A stretch of DNA of 64,000 nt from Paraburkholderia graminis C4D1M. Its GTDB lineage: Bacteria; Pseudomonadota; Gammaproteobacteria; Burkholderiales; Burkholderiaceae. Both the position numbers and the translations under genes were made by a program. This document shows, piece after piece, positions 9,186 through 21,048 of this stretch. Below the pieces are notes generated by a model. The model was not told the origin of the DNA, made no database searches, and was given only the letters and a program-made list of their open reading frames with translations. The stretch's first letter is position 1; each line of letters begins with the position of its first letter. The stretch covers positions 1 through 64,000 of the forward strand of contig NZ_ABLD01000020.1 of NCBI RefSeq assembly GCF_000172415.1. The letters run 5' to 3'.

Positions 9186-10610
9186 GCGCCTCCGAACACG
9201 TCGACGTCGCTGAACACGCAAGCCGGCGACGCATGCCCCACGCGAATGACCTGCGCCGGCTCGCCCTTGCCGCACATCGGCGTGCCGAACACCTCGCGCG
9301 TGTCGGCGTTGCCCACGGCACTCAGGCTGCGCCAGAAATTCGCGGAGATGCCGCGATAGTTCGGCTGCTTGACGATCTGCGTGAGCTTGCCGTTCTCGAT
9401 CAACTGCCCGAATTCGCAGCCGAACTGGAACTTGTTGCGATGGTCGTCGATCGACCATGAGGTGTTCGTTCGCATCAGAATGCCGTGTTCAATGTTGCCG
9501 ATCATCTCGTCGAGCGAACTGTCGCCGGGTTCGATATTCAGGTTCGCCATGCGGTCGATGGGCGGCCGGTTCCAGTTCGACGCACGCGAATTCGCGACGC
9601 CCGGCATGCCCGCGCGTTGCTGCGACAGCGCGCCGCCGAGCGGCCGCTCCAGCACGCCGTTGCGGATCAGATATTCCTTGCGCGCTTCGGTGCCGTCGTC
9701 GTCGAATGCATAGGCCGCGGCTTCCTCGCGCAGTTCAGGATCGAAGGTCACGTTCAGCAGTTCGGAGCCGTAGCGATACGAGCCGAACATGTCCGGCTTG
9801 ACGAAACTCCAGCCCGCGAAGTTGCGCTCGTCGCCGAGAATGCGGTCAAGTTCCAGCGGATGCCCAATCGACTCGTGAATCTGCAACATCATCTGGTCGG
9901 GCATCAGCAGCAGATCGCGCTTGCCCGATGGGCAGTTGGGCGCGGCCAGCAATTGCAATGCTTCCGTGGCGACGCGCGGACCTGCGCCGTCGAAGCCGAA
10001 ACGCGCCAGCACGTCCATGCCGCCCTGCGCAAGCGTGCCGTAATTGCCGCCGAGCGTGCGAACCTGCGTGTCGCCGTCCGCATGCGCGGCCACGCTGAGT
10101 TGCGGCATCACGAAGCGAAAGCGCTGATCGATCCGCACGCCGTCGCCGGTCATATAGAACTGATCGGTATGCGTGATCTGCATCGCCGCCACGCGTTCGA
10201 CGATGCGCGGATCAAGCTTCGCAGCCGCGCATTCCGCGCTCAGGCGGTCGATCCATTCCGCGCGGCCCGGCAGCGCGTGCTGCGCATTCGGCGACACATA
10301 TTCGCCGCTCACCGACGGCCGCGCCACCTCGCGATGATCGATCAACGACAATGCCGCGCTCGCCTCGGCACGCGCGCTTGCGAGATCGAGCGCATGCTGA
10401 AGGCCCGCCGCCGACAGGTTGGCCGTCGCCGCATAACCGGCCCCCGCCCCGACCCACGCGATCAGCATCGCACCCCGATCGCGCACGGTGCGCAGCGGCT
10501 GCGCGATGTCGTTGCGGACTTCGTGATCGTCGATCCGCTCATCGACAATGCGCAGCGACCAGAACCCGGCGCGGCTCGTCAGTGAACGGGCGGCTTGCAC
10601 CCAGCGTTCG

Positions 10611-10618
<8 letters not shown>
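9182..10618 (-). CDS. tldD: TldD-family metalloprotease subunit
   Basis: A 478-residue TldD homologue. The zinc-binding HESIGH (HExxxH) is at residues 248-253, and the third ligand is probably the Cys at about 449 in TPMCGKGE, matching the known His-His-Cys metal site of TldD, so the enzyme looks active. It should form a barrel-like complex with TldE and cut unfolded or leader-type peptides. The ATG at 10618 overlaps the yejF stop by 8 bp (ATGATTGA), coupling it to the peptide importer. In E. coli tldD and pmbA are not beside a transporter, so this placement is unusual. Confidence 0.9.
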
Positions 10619-12265
<1,647 letters not shown>

Positions 12266-12269
<4 letters not shown>

Positions 12270-13381
12270 CGCGGCGCTCCACCGAATGCCGAGCCGCGCG
12301 AACGCGCGTCGAGCGCATTGCGCAACGCGTCGCCGATAAACGTCAGCAGCAGCAGCGTGACAACCAGCGCGGCAAATGCCGACACCGAAATCCACCATGC
12401 GTCGAGATTGTTCTTGCCCTCCTGCAACAATTCGCCGAGGCTCGGCGTCGGCGGCGGCACACCGAGCCCGAGGAAATCGAGACCCGTGAGCGACAGGATC
12501 GCGGCGCTCATGCGGAACGGCAGAAACGTGATAACCGGCGTGAGACTGTTCGGCAACACGTGACGCCAGATGATCTGCGAGTTCGACAGACCCATCGTGC
12601 GGGCGGCTTTCACGTAGTCGAGCGAACGGTTGCGCAGGAATTCCGCGCGCACGTAGTCGGACAGCACGAGCCAGCCGAACATCGACAGAAGAATGAACAG
12701 CAGCCACAGCGTCGGCTCGAAGATGGACGCGAAGATGATGAGCAGATAGAGGTCGGGCATCGAGCTCCAGATCTCGATCAGGCGCTGGCCGATCAGATCG
12801 GTGCGGCCGCCGTAGAAGCCCTGTATCGCGCCCGCTGCGACGCCGATCAGCACGCCCGAGACCGTCAGCGCGAGCGCCATCAGCACCGAGAGCCTGAAGC
12901 CGTACAGCAGGCGCGCAAGCACGTCGCGTCCGTATTGATCGGTGCCTAGCCAGTTCGACGCGGTGGGCGGCGCGGGATACGGATGCGCGGCGAAATAGTC
13001 GATGGTGTCGTAGCGGAAATGGTTGGGCGGATAGATCGCGAAGTTGCCGTTCGACTGAAGCCGCGAGCGGATGTACGGATCGAGGTAATTGGCGCGCGCC
13101 GGAAAGTCGCCGCCGAAGAGCGTCTCCGGATAGTCTTTCACGATCGGAAAATAGTAATGGCCGTCGTAGCGCACCACGAGCGGCCGGTCGTTCGACAGCA
13201 CCTCGCCCAGAAGGCTCACGACAAACAGCGACATGAAGATCACGAGGCTCCAGTAGCCCAGACGCTGGCGCCTGAAGCGCAGCCATGTCCGCCGCCACGG
13301 AGAATTCACGGCCCGGCGCGTCGCGCCGGGTACATCATCGGTCCAGCCGGTTGAACTGGATGCGCGGGTCGACGAGGACAT
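12266..13381 (-). CDS. yejE: peptide ABC transporter permease (YejE type)
   Basis: About 371 residues from the ATG at 13381 (MSSSTRASS). It overlaps the yejB stop by about 47 bp, and a TTG five codons earlier is an alternative. A hydrophobic N-terminal segment (YWSLVIFMSLFVVSLLGE), a large periplasmic stretch and then a BPD_transp_1 domain with the EAA-like region (VKAARTMGLSNSQIIWRHVLPN) are visible, as in YejE, whose long periplasmic loop distinguishes it from DppC. It pairs with YejB to form the inner-membrane channel. Confidence 0.9.
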
Positions 13382-14387
13382 AGCAGACGTCAGCAATGAG
13401 TTTGGTTACGAGAGCGATCAGCGTGAAGAGGAACAGCGAACCCAGCACGACCGGATAATCGCGGCGAATCACAGAATCGTAGGAAAGCTGGCCCATGCCG
13501 TCGAGCGAGAACAATGTTTCGATCAGCAGGTTGCCGTTCAGAAATGCGCCGACGAAGGCCGCGGGCAAACCGGTCAACAGCGGGATAGCCGCGTTGCGCA
13601 GCACGTGTTTCCACAGCACGTCGCGCTCGGAGGCGCCCTTCGCGCGCGCGGTCAGCACGTACTGCCGGCCGATCTCCTCGAGGAACGTGTTCTTCGTGAG
13701 GATCGTGACGATTGCAAAATTGCCGACCACCGATGCCGTGACCGGCAGCACGATATGCCACAGATAGTCGAGCAGCTTGCCGAACAGGCTGAGTTCGCCG
13801 AAGTCGTCCGATGTGAGTCCGCGCATCGGAAACACCTGCCAGAAAGTGCCGCCGCCGAACAGCATCAGCAGCAGAACGCCGAGCACGAAGCCGGGGATCG
13901 CATAGCCCGCGAGCACGAGCACGCTCGTCGCCGTGTCGAAACGCGAGCCGTTGCGCACGGCCTTGGCGATGCCGAGCGGCACCGAAACCAGATACGTGAG
14001 AAGCACCGTCCATAGCCCGAGCGTGATCGACACGGGCAGCTTCGAGCGGATCACGTCCCATACTCGCGCATGCTGGTAGTACGACTGTCCGAGATCGAAG
14101 CTCGCATAGTGTTCGAGCATCAGCCCATAGCGTTCGAGCGGCGGCTTGTCGAAGCCGAACTCTTTCCTGATCTGCGCGATCTGCTGCGGGTCGACGCCCT
14201 GACTGCCGTGATATCCGCCGCCGCCCGCGCCCGCCTCTCCGCCACGGCCGGCGCCGTGGCGGAGTTGCGTCATCACCTGCTCGACCGGCCCACCCGGCAC
14301 GAACTGCGTGACGACGAACGTGAGCGTGACGACGCCAAGGAGCGTCGGCACCATCAACAACAATCGTCTGAGAATGTAGGCAAGCAT
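13335..14387 (-). CDS. yejB: peptide ABC transporter permease (YejB type)
   Basis: A 350-residue DppB-type permease. The N-terminal membrane helix (YILRRLLLMVPTLLGVVTLT) and the family's FVPGGPVEQ segment are followed by a glycine-rich insertion (about residues 44-60) and the EAA loop (RAKGASERDVLWKHVLRNA). Length and the insertion fit YejB. It follows yejA by 34 bp and overlaps yejE. Confidence 0.9.
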   Translation of the reverse strand: MLAYILRRLLLMVPTLLGVVTLTFVVTQFVPGGPVEQVMTQLRHGAGRGGEAGAGGGGYHGSQGVDPQQIAQIRKEFGFDKPPLERYGLMLEHYASFDLGQSYYQHARVWDVIRSKLPVSITLGLWTVLLTYLVSVPLGIAKAVRNGSRFDTATSVLVLAGYAIPGFVLGVLLLMLFGGGTFWQVFPMRGLTSDDFGELSLFGKLLDYLWHIVLPVTASVVGNFAIVTILTKNTFLEEIGRQYVLTARAKGASERDVLWKHVLRNAAIPLLTGLPAAFVGAFLNGNLLIETLFSLDGMGQLSYDSVIRRDYPVVLGSLFLFTLIALVTKLIADVCYVLVDPRIQFNRLDR

Positions 14388-14421
14388 GCTGCTCCTCGAT
14401 TCCTCGATCCATCGATAACGG

Positions 14422-16290
14422 CTAGTGAGCCGCGGATGTGACTGTCGCCGTGGCCACGTCGCCGTCTGGACGCTTTGCGAACCAGTAGCTGATCACCCAG
14501 TCCTCGTATCCATACGACGCCGGCACGACGTTGGGGAACCCGAGCGTCGTCTTGTAGCCGATGCGCGCCCCCGGCGCGTAGTACTCGGGCACGAGGTAAT
14601 ACGAGTTGATCAGCACACGGTCCAGCGCGCGGGTCGCCGCCTGCAGGTCGTCGAGCGTGGTCGCGGCGAGCGCCGCGCGAATCAGCGAATCGACCGCGGG
14701 CGAGCGAATGCCAGAATAGTTTTCCGAGCCCACCTGCGAAGCCGCCGCGCTGCCGAAGCGCCGTTCCAGTTCCACGCCCGGAATCGTCACCGGCGGATAG
14801 ATGTACGTGGTCATATCGAACTGGAAGTTGTCGATCCGCTTCTGATACAACGCACTGTCGATCTCGCGCAAATGCGCGTCTATGCCGAGATTCGCGAGCG
14901 CCTGCATGTACGGCAGAATCAGACGGTCCATGCCCGGCTGGTCGTCGATGATCTCGATCGTCATCGGCGTGCCGTGCTGATCGCGCAGGGCGCCGTCGCG
15001 ATAGTGCCAGCCGGCTTGAGCAAGCAGATCGCGGGCGACGCGCAGATTGCCGCGCAGCGAGTTCGGCGGCAACGTGTTGGGCGGCGGCAGCATGGACCCG
15101 AACACTTCGGGCGGCAGACTCGCGCGGAACGGTTCGAGCAGCGCGAGTTCCTTCGGTCCCGGCATGCCGGTCGCGCCAAACGGACTCGCGTCGAAATAGC
15201 TTTTCGTGCGCCTGTACTGGCCGTAAAACATCATGCGGTTCATCCAGTCGTAGTCGAACGCGAGCGTCAGCGCGTGGCGCACGCGCACGTCCTGGAACAT
15301 CGGCTTGCGCAGATTCATCAGCATGCCCTGCATCTGCGCGGGGCCGTCCGCGAAATCGCCCTTCTTCAGCAGGCCGTTCGCGAAGTTCTTGCCCACGTAC
15401 TTGCGCGCCCATTGCGTCGCGCTGTATTCGACGATCGCGTCGGCGTCGCCCGCCTTGAACGCCTCCAGTTGCGTGTAATGGTCGCGATACAGCTTGAACG
15501 TGATGTTCGCGAAGCGGTACATGCCGCGCCGCGACGGCAGGTCCGCCGCCCAGTAGGCAGGGTTGCGCCGGTAGGTGATTTCCTTGTCGTTCTTGCGCGA
15601 CTCGACGAGATACGGGCCGCTCGAGATCGGCGGCTCGTTCGCGATCTGATCGAACGGCGGACGCGTGCCGTCAGCGCGCATCCCCCATTTCGGCGAGAAC
15701 ACCGGCAAGTCGCCGGCGATCAGCGGCGCATCGCGTTCGGCGTGCCGGAAGTCGAAGCGCACCGTCGCGCGATCGATAACCACCGCGCGCCTGATCACCG
15801 CGAACTGCGCGTTGAACATCGGCGAGGCGCGCGGGCTCGTCAACGTGTCGAACGAATATTTGACATCGGCTGCCGTGACCGGATCGCCGTTCGAAAAGCG
15901 CGCGGCCGGGTCGATGTGAAACGTCGCGGACGAGAGGTCGGGCGCGACTTCGACATCGTTCGCGATCAACGGATACTCCGACGCGAGTTCGTCCCAGCTT
16001 CGCTGCATCAGCGTGTCGAACATCAGATGCAGCACGTCGGGCGCGGGCGCGCCGCGCACGAGGAACGGATTCATCGAATCGTAGCTTTGCAATTCGTTGT
16101 AGTTCTGAAAATTCAGTGTGCCGTCCGTGCGCGCCGTGGGATCGGCGTAGTCGAAATGCGTGAAATTCGCGGCGTATTTCGGCTCGTCGTATTGCGATAT
16201 GGAGGGCTTCGCGTGCGCGCCCGCGCACAGCACACCGAACGCAAGGCTCAGGCCGACAGCGCGCGGCCAGCGAAACTTCACAGGTGTCAT
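14422..16290 (-). CDS. yejA: extracellular peptide-binding protein (YejA type)
   Basis: About 622 residues from the ATG at 16290 (MTPVKFRW); a TTG three codons earlier is also open. A signal peptide ends near AGAHAKPS. The SBP_bac_5 domain begins with HFDYADPTARTDGTLNFQ and contains the family's long lobe with YGQYRRTKSYFDAS. The size, larger than DppA/OppA, and the NYNELQSYDSMNPF segment match YejA, the periplasmic receptor for peptides and microcin C. It lies 115 bp after tonB, in the same direction, upstream of the yejB-yejE-yejF genes. Confidence 0.9.
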   Translation of the reverse strand: MTPVKFRWPRAVGLSLAFGVLCAGAHAKPSISQYDEPKYAANFTHFDYADPTARTDGTLNFQNYNELQSYDSMNPFLVRGAPAPDVLHLMFDTLMQRSWDELASEYPLIANDVEVAPDLSSATFHIDPAARFSNGDPVTAADVKYSFDTLTSPRASPMFNAQFAVIRRAVVIDRATVRFDFRHAERDAPLIAGDLPVFSPKWGMRADGTRPPFDQIANEPPISSGPYLVESRKNDKEITYRRNPAYWAADLPSRRGMYRFANITFKLYRDHYTQLEAFKAGDADAIVEYSATQWARKYVGKNFANGLLKKGDFADGPAQMQGMLMNLRKPMFQDVRVRHALTLAFDYDWMNRMMFYGQYRRTKSYFDASPFGATGMPGPKELALLEPFRASLPPEVFGSMLPPPNTLPPNSLRGNLRVARDLLAQAGWHYRDGALRDQHGTPMTIEIIDDQPGMDRLILPYMQALANLGIDAHLREIDSALYQKRIDNFQFDMTTYIYPPVTIPGVELERRFGSAAASQVGSENYSGIRSPAVDSLIRAALAATTLDDLQAATRALDRVLINSYYLVPEYYAPGARIGYKTTLGFPNVVPASYGYEDWVISYWFAKRPDGDVATATVTSAAH

Positions 16291-16405
16291 CTGTTTCAAA
16301 TGCCAGAGGTCGCGCGCCGCTTGCGAGCCGGCGCGCGATACATCGAACCGGCGCGACGATGATGATGCTCATCGCGCGCGCCGCTGCTTCAATGCTGATG
16401 CCGCG

Positions 16406-17176
16406 TTACTCGTCGTCGGCCGGCGTGGTCTTGAACGAGAACGCCACTTCGCCGACGTACGGCTCAGAGTTCTTCTCGCACCGGTATGCCTTCGCCGCAG
16501 TGACGACCGCCTCGTTGAAGACCGAGGTCGGCGGCGTCACGCGCACGATCTTGACGTCGCTCACGCTGCCGTCCGGGCTAATCGACAGATGCGCAATCAC
16601 GGTCGCCGAAATACCGTCCTGCAGCGCGCGGCGCGGAATCTGCGGCTGCACTGCCTGACAGTGACCGCGTCCGTCGACCACACCATGCAACGCCGGCGGC
16701 GCCACCGGCGCGGGCGGAGCCGCGGGCGCCGTAGCGGGACCTGGCGTCGCATTGGCGGTGGCGAGCGCAGGCGCATTCGCGCTCGGATTCGCAGCGGGCG
16801 CGATGTTGGCGGGCTTAGGCGTCGCGGACGGCAACGCAGGCGGCGGCTTCGCCACCGGCAACGGCCTGGGCTGCTGCGGTTTGGGCGGCGGCTTCACCGG
16901 CGTCGGCGCGGGCGGCGGTTCGAGCTTCTTCACCTCGGGCGGAGGCGGAGGCGGTGGCGGCGCCATGGTCACCTGCATGACTTCGCGCGCGGGCGGCGGC
17001 TCCTGTTTGAAGCTCACGTGCGAGAGCCCCGCGACGATCAGCAGTTCGACAACGAGCGCGATCGCGAGCGCTGTCTTCATGGACATGCGGCCATGATGCG
17101 CCGGATTGGACGACGCCCATAGCGCGCCGTTCAGACGGCTTTGCGGGTCTTTCATGTCGAGTACCGGAGAGCTCAT
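16406..17176 (-). CDS. tonB: TonB energy transducer
   Basis: A 256-residue TonB. A short cytoplasmic tail leads to a membrane anchor at about 32-51 (MKTALAIALVVELLIVAGLS), a proline-rich periplasmic spacer (PPPPPPPP and repeated KPPP, about 67-130) and a C-terminal TonB_C domain (about 165-245: AHLSISPDGSVSDVKIV). It transmits the inner-membrane proton gradient to outer-membrane receptors. Its ATG overlaps the exbD stop by 4 bp. Because it sits with one receptor gene, it may be dedicated to that receptor. Confidence 0.92.
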   Translation of the reverse strand: MSSPVLDMKDPQSRLNGALWASSNPAHHGRMSMKTALAIALVVELLIVAGLSHVSFKQEPPPAREVMQVTMAPPPPPPPPEVKKLEPPPAPTPVKPPPKPQQPRPLPVAKPPPALPSATPKPANIAPAANPSANAPALATANATPGPATAPAAPPAPVAPPALHGVVDGRGHCQAVQPQIPRRALQDGISATVIAHLSISPDGSVSDVKIVRVTPPTSVFNEAVVTAAKAYRCEKNSEPYVGEVAFSFKTTPADDE

Positions 17177-17592
17177 GTCGTCGGGTTCGTTGCCAGTGCA
17201 ACCGAGCTGATGCCCGCCGCGCGCACCAGATCCATGACCTTGACGATGTTCTTGTAGCTCGTGCCTTCGTCGCCCGCGATCGCCACGTCGACCTTCTTCG
17301 AATCGTGCACGAGCCCTTGCAGGTGCGCGGTCAGTTCTGTCGGCGTAACGGGCTTTGCGTCGAGATAGATTTCGTCGGTCTTGGTGACGCCGATGGACAC
17401 CTTCACCGTCTGCTGTAACTGCTCCGCCGTGCTCGATTGCGGCAGGTCGAGTTTGATGCCCGCGCCCTGGATCATCTTCAGCGTGGCCAGCATGAAAAAC
17501 ACCAGCAGGAACATCATGATGTCGATCATCGGAATGATCTCGATGCGCGCCTTCTCTTCCGCGCCCAGGTAATGGCTGCGATGGTTACGCAT
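17173..17592 (-). CDS. exbD: ExbD/TolR biopolymer transport protein
   Basis: A 139-residue ExbD. It has a short cytoplasmic N-terminus, a single membrane helix at about 20-42 with the essential proton-relay Asp24 (MIDIMMFLLVFFMLATL), and a periplasmic domain. AAGGAGAACG precedes the ATG. It works with ExbB and TonB. The 3' end overlaps tonB as ATGA, so the two are translationally coupled. Confidence 0.93.
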   Translation of the reverse strand: MRNHRSHYLGAEEKARIEIIPMIDIMMFLLVFFMLATLKMIQGAGIKLDLPQSSTAEQLQQTVKVSIGVTKTDEIYLDAKPVTPTELTAHLQGLVHDSKKVDVAIAGDEGTSYKNIVKVMDLVRAAGISSVALATNPTT

Positions 17593-17617
17593 GATCGTTC
17601 TCCTTGGAAGCGGGCGT

Positions 17618-18229
17618 TCAGGCGGCGAATCGCGACACGAGCAGCGACTTGATCAGATCGAACTGATTCACCGTCATGCGGATGCGCTTGTTGAAATAGT
17701 TCAGAAAGATCACGCAGACAATCGCGATGGTCAGGCCACAGGCGGTGGCCGTCAGCGCATGGCCGATGCCGCCCGTCACGCCGTTGGGGTTCGCAGTGCC
17801 GCTCGTGCCGAGCACGTTGAACGACTCCACCATGCCGATGATCGTGCCCAGCAGACCGAGCAGCGGGCCGAGCGTGACCGCCGTGTCGAGAATCCACAGG
17901 TTGCGGTCGAGCCGCGGCATCTGGAACATGATGGTTTCCTCGAGTTCGCGCTCGACCACCGCTTCCGGTTTGCCCCGCACTTTCAGCGCGCTTTTGACGA
18001 GTTCGCCTTGCACGGTCTGTCCGTAATGTTCGGCGACCTTTTGCGCGTCGGACAGGTTGGCCGGCTCGACCATCTTCAGATCATGTTCGAGCGTCTTGCC
18101 TGCCTTGACCGCTCGCGAGAAAAACATGAAGCGCTCAACGATGATCGAGATGCCCAGCAGGAAGATGAAGGCCAGAAGCGGAATCAGGCCCATCGATTGA
18201 ACCGAATAGTTGATAAGGGTATTGAGCAC
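17618..18229 (-). CDS. exbB: ExbB / MotA-TolQ-ExbB proton channel protein
   Basis: A 203-residue ExbB with three membrane segments: near 15-35 (LIPLLAFIFLLGISIIVE), about 110-135 (LDTAVTLGPLLGLLGTIIGMV) and about 150-175. The conserved GPLLGLLGT segment marks the channel family. The start appears to be GTG, with CCGGAG upstream. It is the first energising gene after the receptor, 116 bp downstream of the receptor stop. Confidence 0.92.
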   Translation of the reverse strand: MLNTLINYSVQSMGLIPLLAFIFLLGISIIVERFMFFSRAVKAGKTLEHDLKMVEPANLSDAQKVAEHYGQTVQGELVKSALKVRGKPEAVVERELEETIMFQMPRLDRNLWILDTAVTLGPLLGLLGTIIGMVESFNVLGTSGTANPNGVTGGIGHALTATACGLTIAIVCVIFLNYFNKRIRMTVNQFDLIKSLLVSRFAA

Positions 18230-18262
18230 GAAAAACTCCGGTTACGTCTTTAACAAAGTTGA

Positions 18263-18296
18263 GCCGTCTCGGTCCGAAGACCTGAGCCGAGGCGGC
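18263..18296 (-). promoter_or_regulatory. inverted repeat between receptor gene and exbB
   Basis: Ten-base arms, GCCGTCTCGG (18263-18272) and CCGAGGCGGC (18287-18296), pair with one G-T type mismatch around a 14-base loop in the 116-bp gap between the receptor stop and the exbB start. There is no T run, so it is not a classical terminator. It could be an RNA hairpin that lowers read-through or protects mRNA ends, so that the receptor is made in excess over the exbBD-tonB-yej genes. Confidence 0.4.
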
Positions 18297-18345
18297 GACC
18301 GACCAGACTAGACAGACTGCGTTTCGAAAACAGACATCGCGCGGC

Positions 18346-21048
18346 CTAGAAGCGATACGTCGCGCCGACCTGGAAGAAGCGGCCAATGTTGGTGTAAAGC
18401 GACTGGTCGTAGCCGGTGATATCCGGCGTGGCCTGCCACTCCACGTCGAACGGCGGCTTGCGATCGAAGATGTTGTTGATGCCGCCGTAGATGGTCCAGT
18501 GCTTGAAGCCGCGATACGTGGCCATCAGGTTGAACTGGCTATACGACGCGACAGACAAGGTGCCGCCGTCGCCGAACTCGTCCGCCACCGCGTTGGTGTA
18601 CGGGCCGGTGTATTGCCAGGTGAGCGTCGTCGTGAACTTGCGGTAGTCCCAACTCAGGCTCGTATTGCCCTTCCAGCGCGGATTGCTTGCACCGAACGGT
18701 TGCAGCAGCGCGAGATTGTTGCCGGCGAAATCCTGAGTGGGCGCGCCCGGACTATTGAGCTTGAAGTGCCATACATAGGCCCAGTCGCCCGCGAGCGTGA
18801 ACGTGCCGTACTTCGTGCCGACCGACTTGCGGAAGTTCATGTCGAAGCCGTCGGTGTCGAGCGAGCCAAGATTGACGAACTGTTCCTTGATGTACGCTAC
18901 CGTGCCGTCCGCATTGCGAATCACCGTCGACGGATCGTTCGCGTTGATCACCGCGTTCGGGTCGTTGGTGCCGATCACTCCGTCGATATGGATCTTGTAG
19001 AACGCCGCGCCGATATCCGTCGACGAGTCCGGCGACAGCTGGAAGCCGATGTTGTAGTTCTTGGTCCGCTCGGGTCCGAGGTTCGGATTGCCGTTCACCT
19101 GTTCGGTCGTGAAGTGCTTGGTCGGCACGCCGCTCGGGTCGTTCGGGTCCACCAGATTCTGGTGCGCGAGATAGGTCGCCTGCGAATTTTCGACGAGCGT
19201 CGGCGCACGGAAACCACGGCTGTACGACGCGAATGTCGTGAGCGCCTGCACCGGCTGAAAGCGCAGCGCGAAGCTCGGCGAAAACGCGCCGCCAAAGTCG
19301 CTGTAGTGGTCGTAACGGCCGGCCTGCGTGAACGTCAGGTTGCGGATGATCGGAATGTCGATCTGGTAGTAGACCGCGGCCACGTTGCGCTCGCCGTCGA
19401 CCGTCTGTACGTTGGCCGGCGCGGTGATGCCGAGCGCGCTGTAGGTGCGCGAATTGATCAGCGAGCTCTCGTGACGGAACTCCGTGCCGAAGCCGACGCC
19501 CACAGGCCCGCCCGGCAAGTTGAAGAGATTGCCCGTGGAGGTTTTGGCCGTCACGCTGTCGAGCTTGGAGATGGCCTGCTCGTAGTCGTTCTGGAACACG
19601 CCGTTCAATCCGTTAGGCGTGGCCGACGGATTCGAGAAATCATAAACGCCGTTCTGCAAGATGTTTTCGACACCCGCCACGTTCAGGGCATTCCTGTACG
19701 TCGTGTCGACCGTGCTTTGCGAATGGCCGTAGTCCGCGGACCAGTCCCAGTCGCCGAACTTCTGCGTGGTGAACGAGCCCTTCACGCCGGTCGTCGCGCG
19801 CCAGAAAGTGGACACCGTATCGGCTGAAACCGTATTCGGGAACGTGTAATTGATTTGCGCCGGCGCGCCGAACGGGTTGTACGGATTGCTTCCCGGGACG
19901 GTTCGCGACAGCGGCAACGCGGAGCCGGTCGCCGGATTGAACGCGTTGGTCGTGCTTGCAAGCACGGCCGGGCCTTCGTTCTGCACCGTTTCATTGCGGC
20001 TCACCCATAAGTCCGCGTAGGCCTGCACGTCGTCGTTAATTTTGAAGGTGCCGTGCACCTTCGCATTCAGACGCGTGGTGGACGGCACCAGCGATGTCGC
20101 GCTGGCGGGGTTGCTCTTGCACGTCGCGCCGCCGTTTGCCGAGACGCTGCCGGGCGGGCATGGGCTGAGCGCGGTCTGGGTGCCGTCGGGCGCTGTCCAG
20201 TAAGACTGCTGATTGGGGCCGAGCGGGCCTGCGAGGCCGCCGGGGAACTGGCTGAAGTCCTGATTGGCCGTCATCGACCGGTCCGCCAGCGACGATCCGC
20301 TGTCGCGGTAGTAGCTTGCCGCGGCCGTCACGTTGAAGCGATCCGCGTTCAGATCGCCGAAGCCGCCGAGCACGCCGAAGTTGCCCTGGGCATCGCCGGG
20401 ATGCTGCGCCTTGCCGAGCTGGCCGTCTATCTGCAGGCCCTGGAAGTTCTTCTTCGTGATGATGTTGACCACGCCCGCAATCGCGTCGGAGCCGTACACA
20501 GACACGGCGCCGGTCTTCACGATATCGATGTGATCCACCATGTTGAGCGGAATCGAATTGACGTCGAAGAAGGTGTCCGTGAAGTTGACCGCCTTGCCGT
20601 AATTCGCGACGCGCTGGCCGTCGACCAGGACCAGTGTGTACTTCTCACTCAAGCCGCGCAGCGCGATGCCGCCGCCACCTTGCGCGGAACTGTTCATGGT
20701 CGTTTGGCCCCAGCTGCTGCCCGAATTCGCCGACGTGCCGCGCAGGAAATCGGCCACCGTCGTATAACCGCTTTGCTCGATTTCCTTGGGCGTGATGGTC
20801 TGCACTTCCGTGTTGCCGACCTTGTCCGACGTGCGAATCAGCGAACCGGTGACTTCCACGCGCTGCATCTTCGTGACGTTACCCGTGTCCGTCGCGGCCG
20901 GCGCGGCTTCCGACGTCGTGGTGGCTGCGGTACTACCGGTCGGGGCCGGTTGGCTTTGTGCAAACGCTGGTGCGGCAATCGCCGCTGACAGCGCAAGTTC
21001 TGCCCAAAGCATTTTTCTGATGGCCAACGCCAATGCCCTTTGTTTCAT
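18346..21048 (-). CDS. TonB-dependent outer-membrane receptor
   Basis: A 900-residue receptor. The ATG at 21048 follows GAGAAGGGGAAA; the open frame runs 31 codons further up but without a signal. A signal peptide ends near APAFAQSQ. A TonB-box-like VTKMQRVEVTGS lies near residue 65, then a plug domain (SGYTTVADFLRG, LRGLSEKYTLVLVDGQRVA, VYGSDAIAGVVNIITKK) and a beta-barrel ending in ...ATYRF with the C-terminal aromatic residue. The large barrel and plug resemble receptors for peptides or large chelates rather than small catecholates, but the ligand cannot be read. It leads the exbB-exbD-tonB-yej-tld locus. Confidence 0.92.
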   Translation of the reverse strand: MKQRALALAIRKMLWAELALSAAIAAPAFAQSQPAPTGSTAATTTSEAAPAATDTGNVTKMQRVEVTGSLIRTSDKVGNTEVQTITPKEIEQSGYTTVADFLRGTSANSGSSWGQTTMNSSAQGGGGIALRGLSEKYTLVLVDGQRVANYGKAVNFTDTFFDVNSIPLNMVDHIDIVKTGAVSVYGSDAIAGVVNIITKKNFQGLQIDGQLGKAQHPGDAQGNFGVLGGFGDLNADRFNVTAAASYYRDSGSSLADRSMTANQDFSQFPGGLAGPLGPNQQSYWTAPDGTQTALSPCPPGSVSANGGATCKSNPASATSLVPSTTRLNAKVHGTFKINDDVQAYADLWVSRNETVQNEGPAVLASTTNAFNPATGSALPLSRTVPGSNPYNPFGAPAQINYTFPNTVSADTVSTFWRATTGVKGSFTTQKFGDWDWSADYGHSQSTVDTTYRNALNVAGVENILQNGVYDFSNPSATPNGLNGVFQNDYEQAISKLDSVTAKTSTGNLFNLPGGPVGVGFGTEFRHESSLINSRTYSALGITAPANVQTVDGERNVAAVYYQIDIPIIRNLTFTQAGRYDHYSDFGGAFSPSFALRFQPVQALTTFASYSRGFRAPTLVENSQATYLAHQNLVDPNDPSGVPTKHFTTEQVNGNPNLGPERTKNYNIGFQLSPDSSTDIGAAFYKIHIDGVIGTNDPNAVINANDPSTVIRNADGTVAYIKEQFVNLGSLDTDGFDMNFRKSVGTKYGTFTLAGDWAYVWHFKLNSPGAPTQDFAGNNLALLQPFGASNPRWKGNTSLSWDYRKFTTTLTWQYTGPYTNAVADEFGDGGTLSVASYSQFNLMATYRGFKHWTIYGGINNIFDRKPPFDVEWQATPDITGYDQSLYTNIGRFFQVGATYRF

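Noticed and set aside
7794..9359. A 521-codon + strand frame
   Set aside because: It is antisense to tldE and tldD, Arg-rich and without domains.
14425..16362. A 645-codon + strand frame
   Set aside because: Antisense to yejA; Arg/Val/Ala-rich noise from codon bias.
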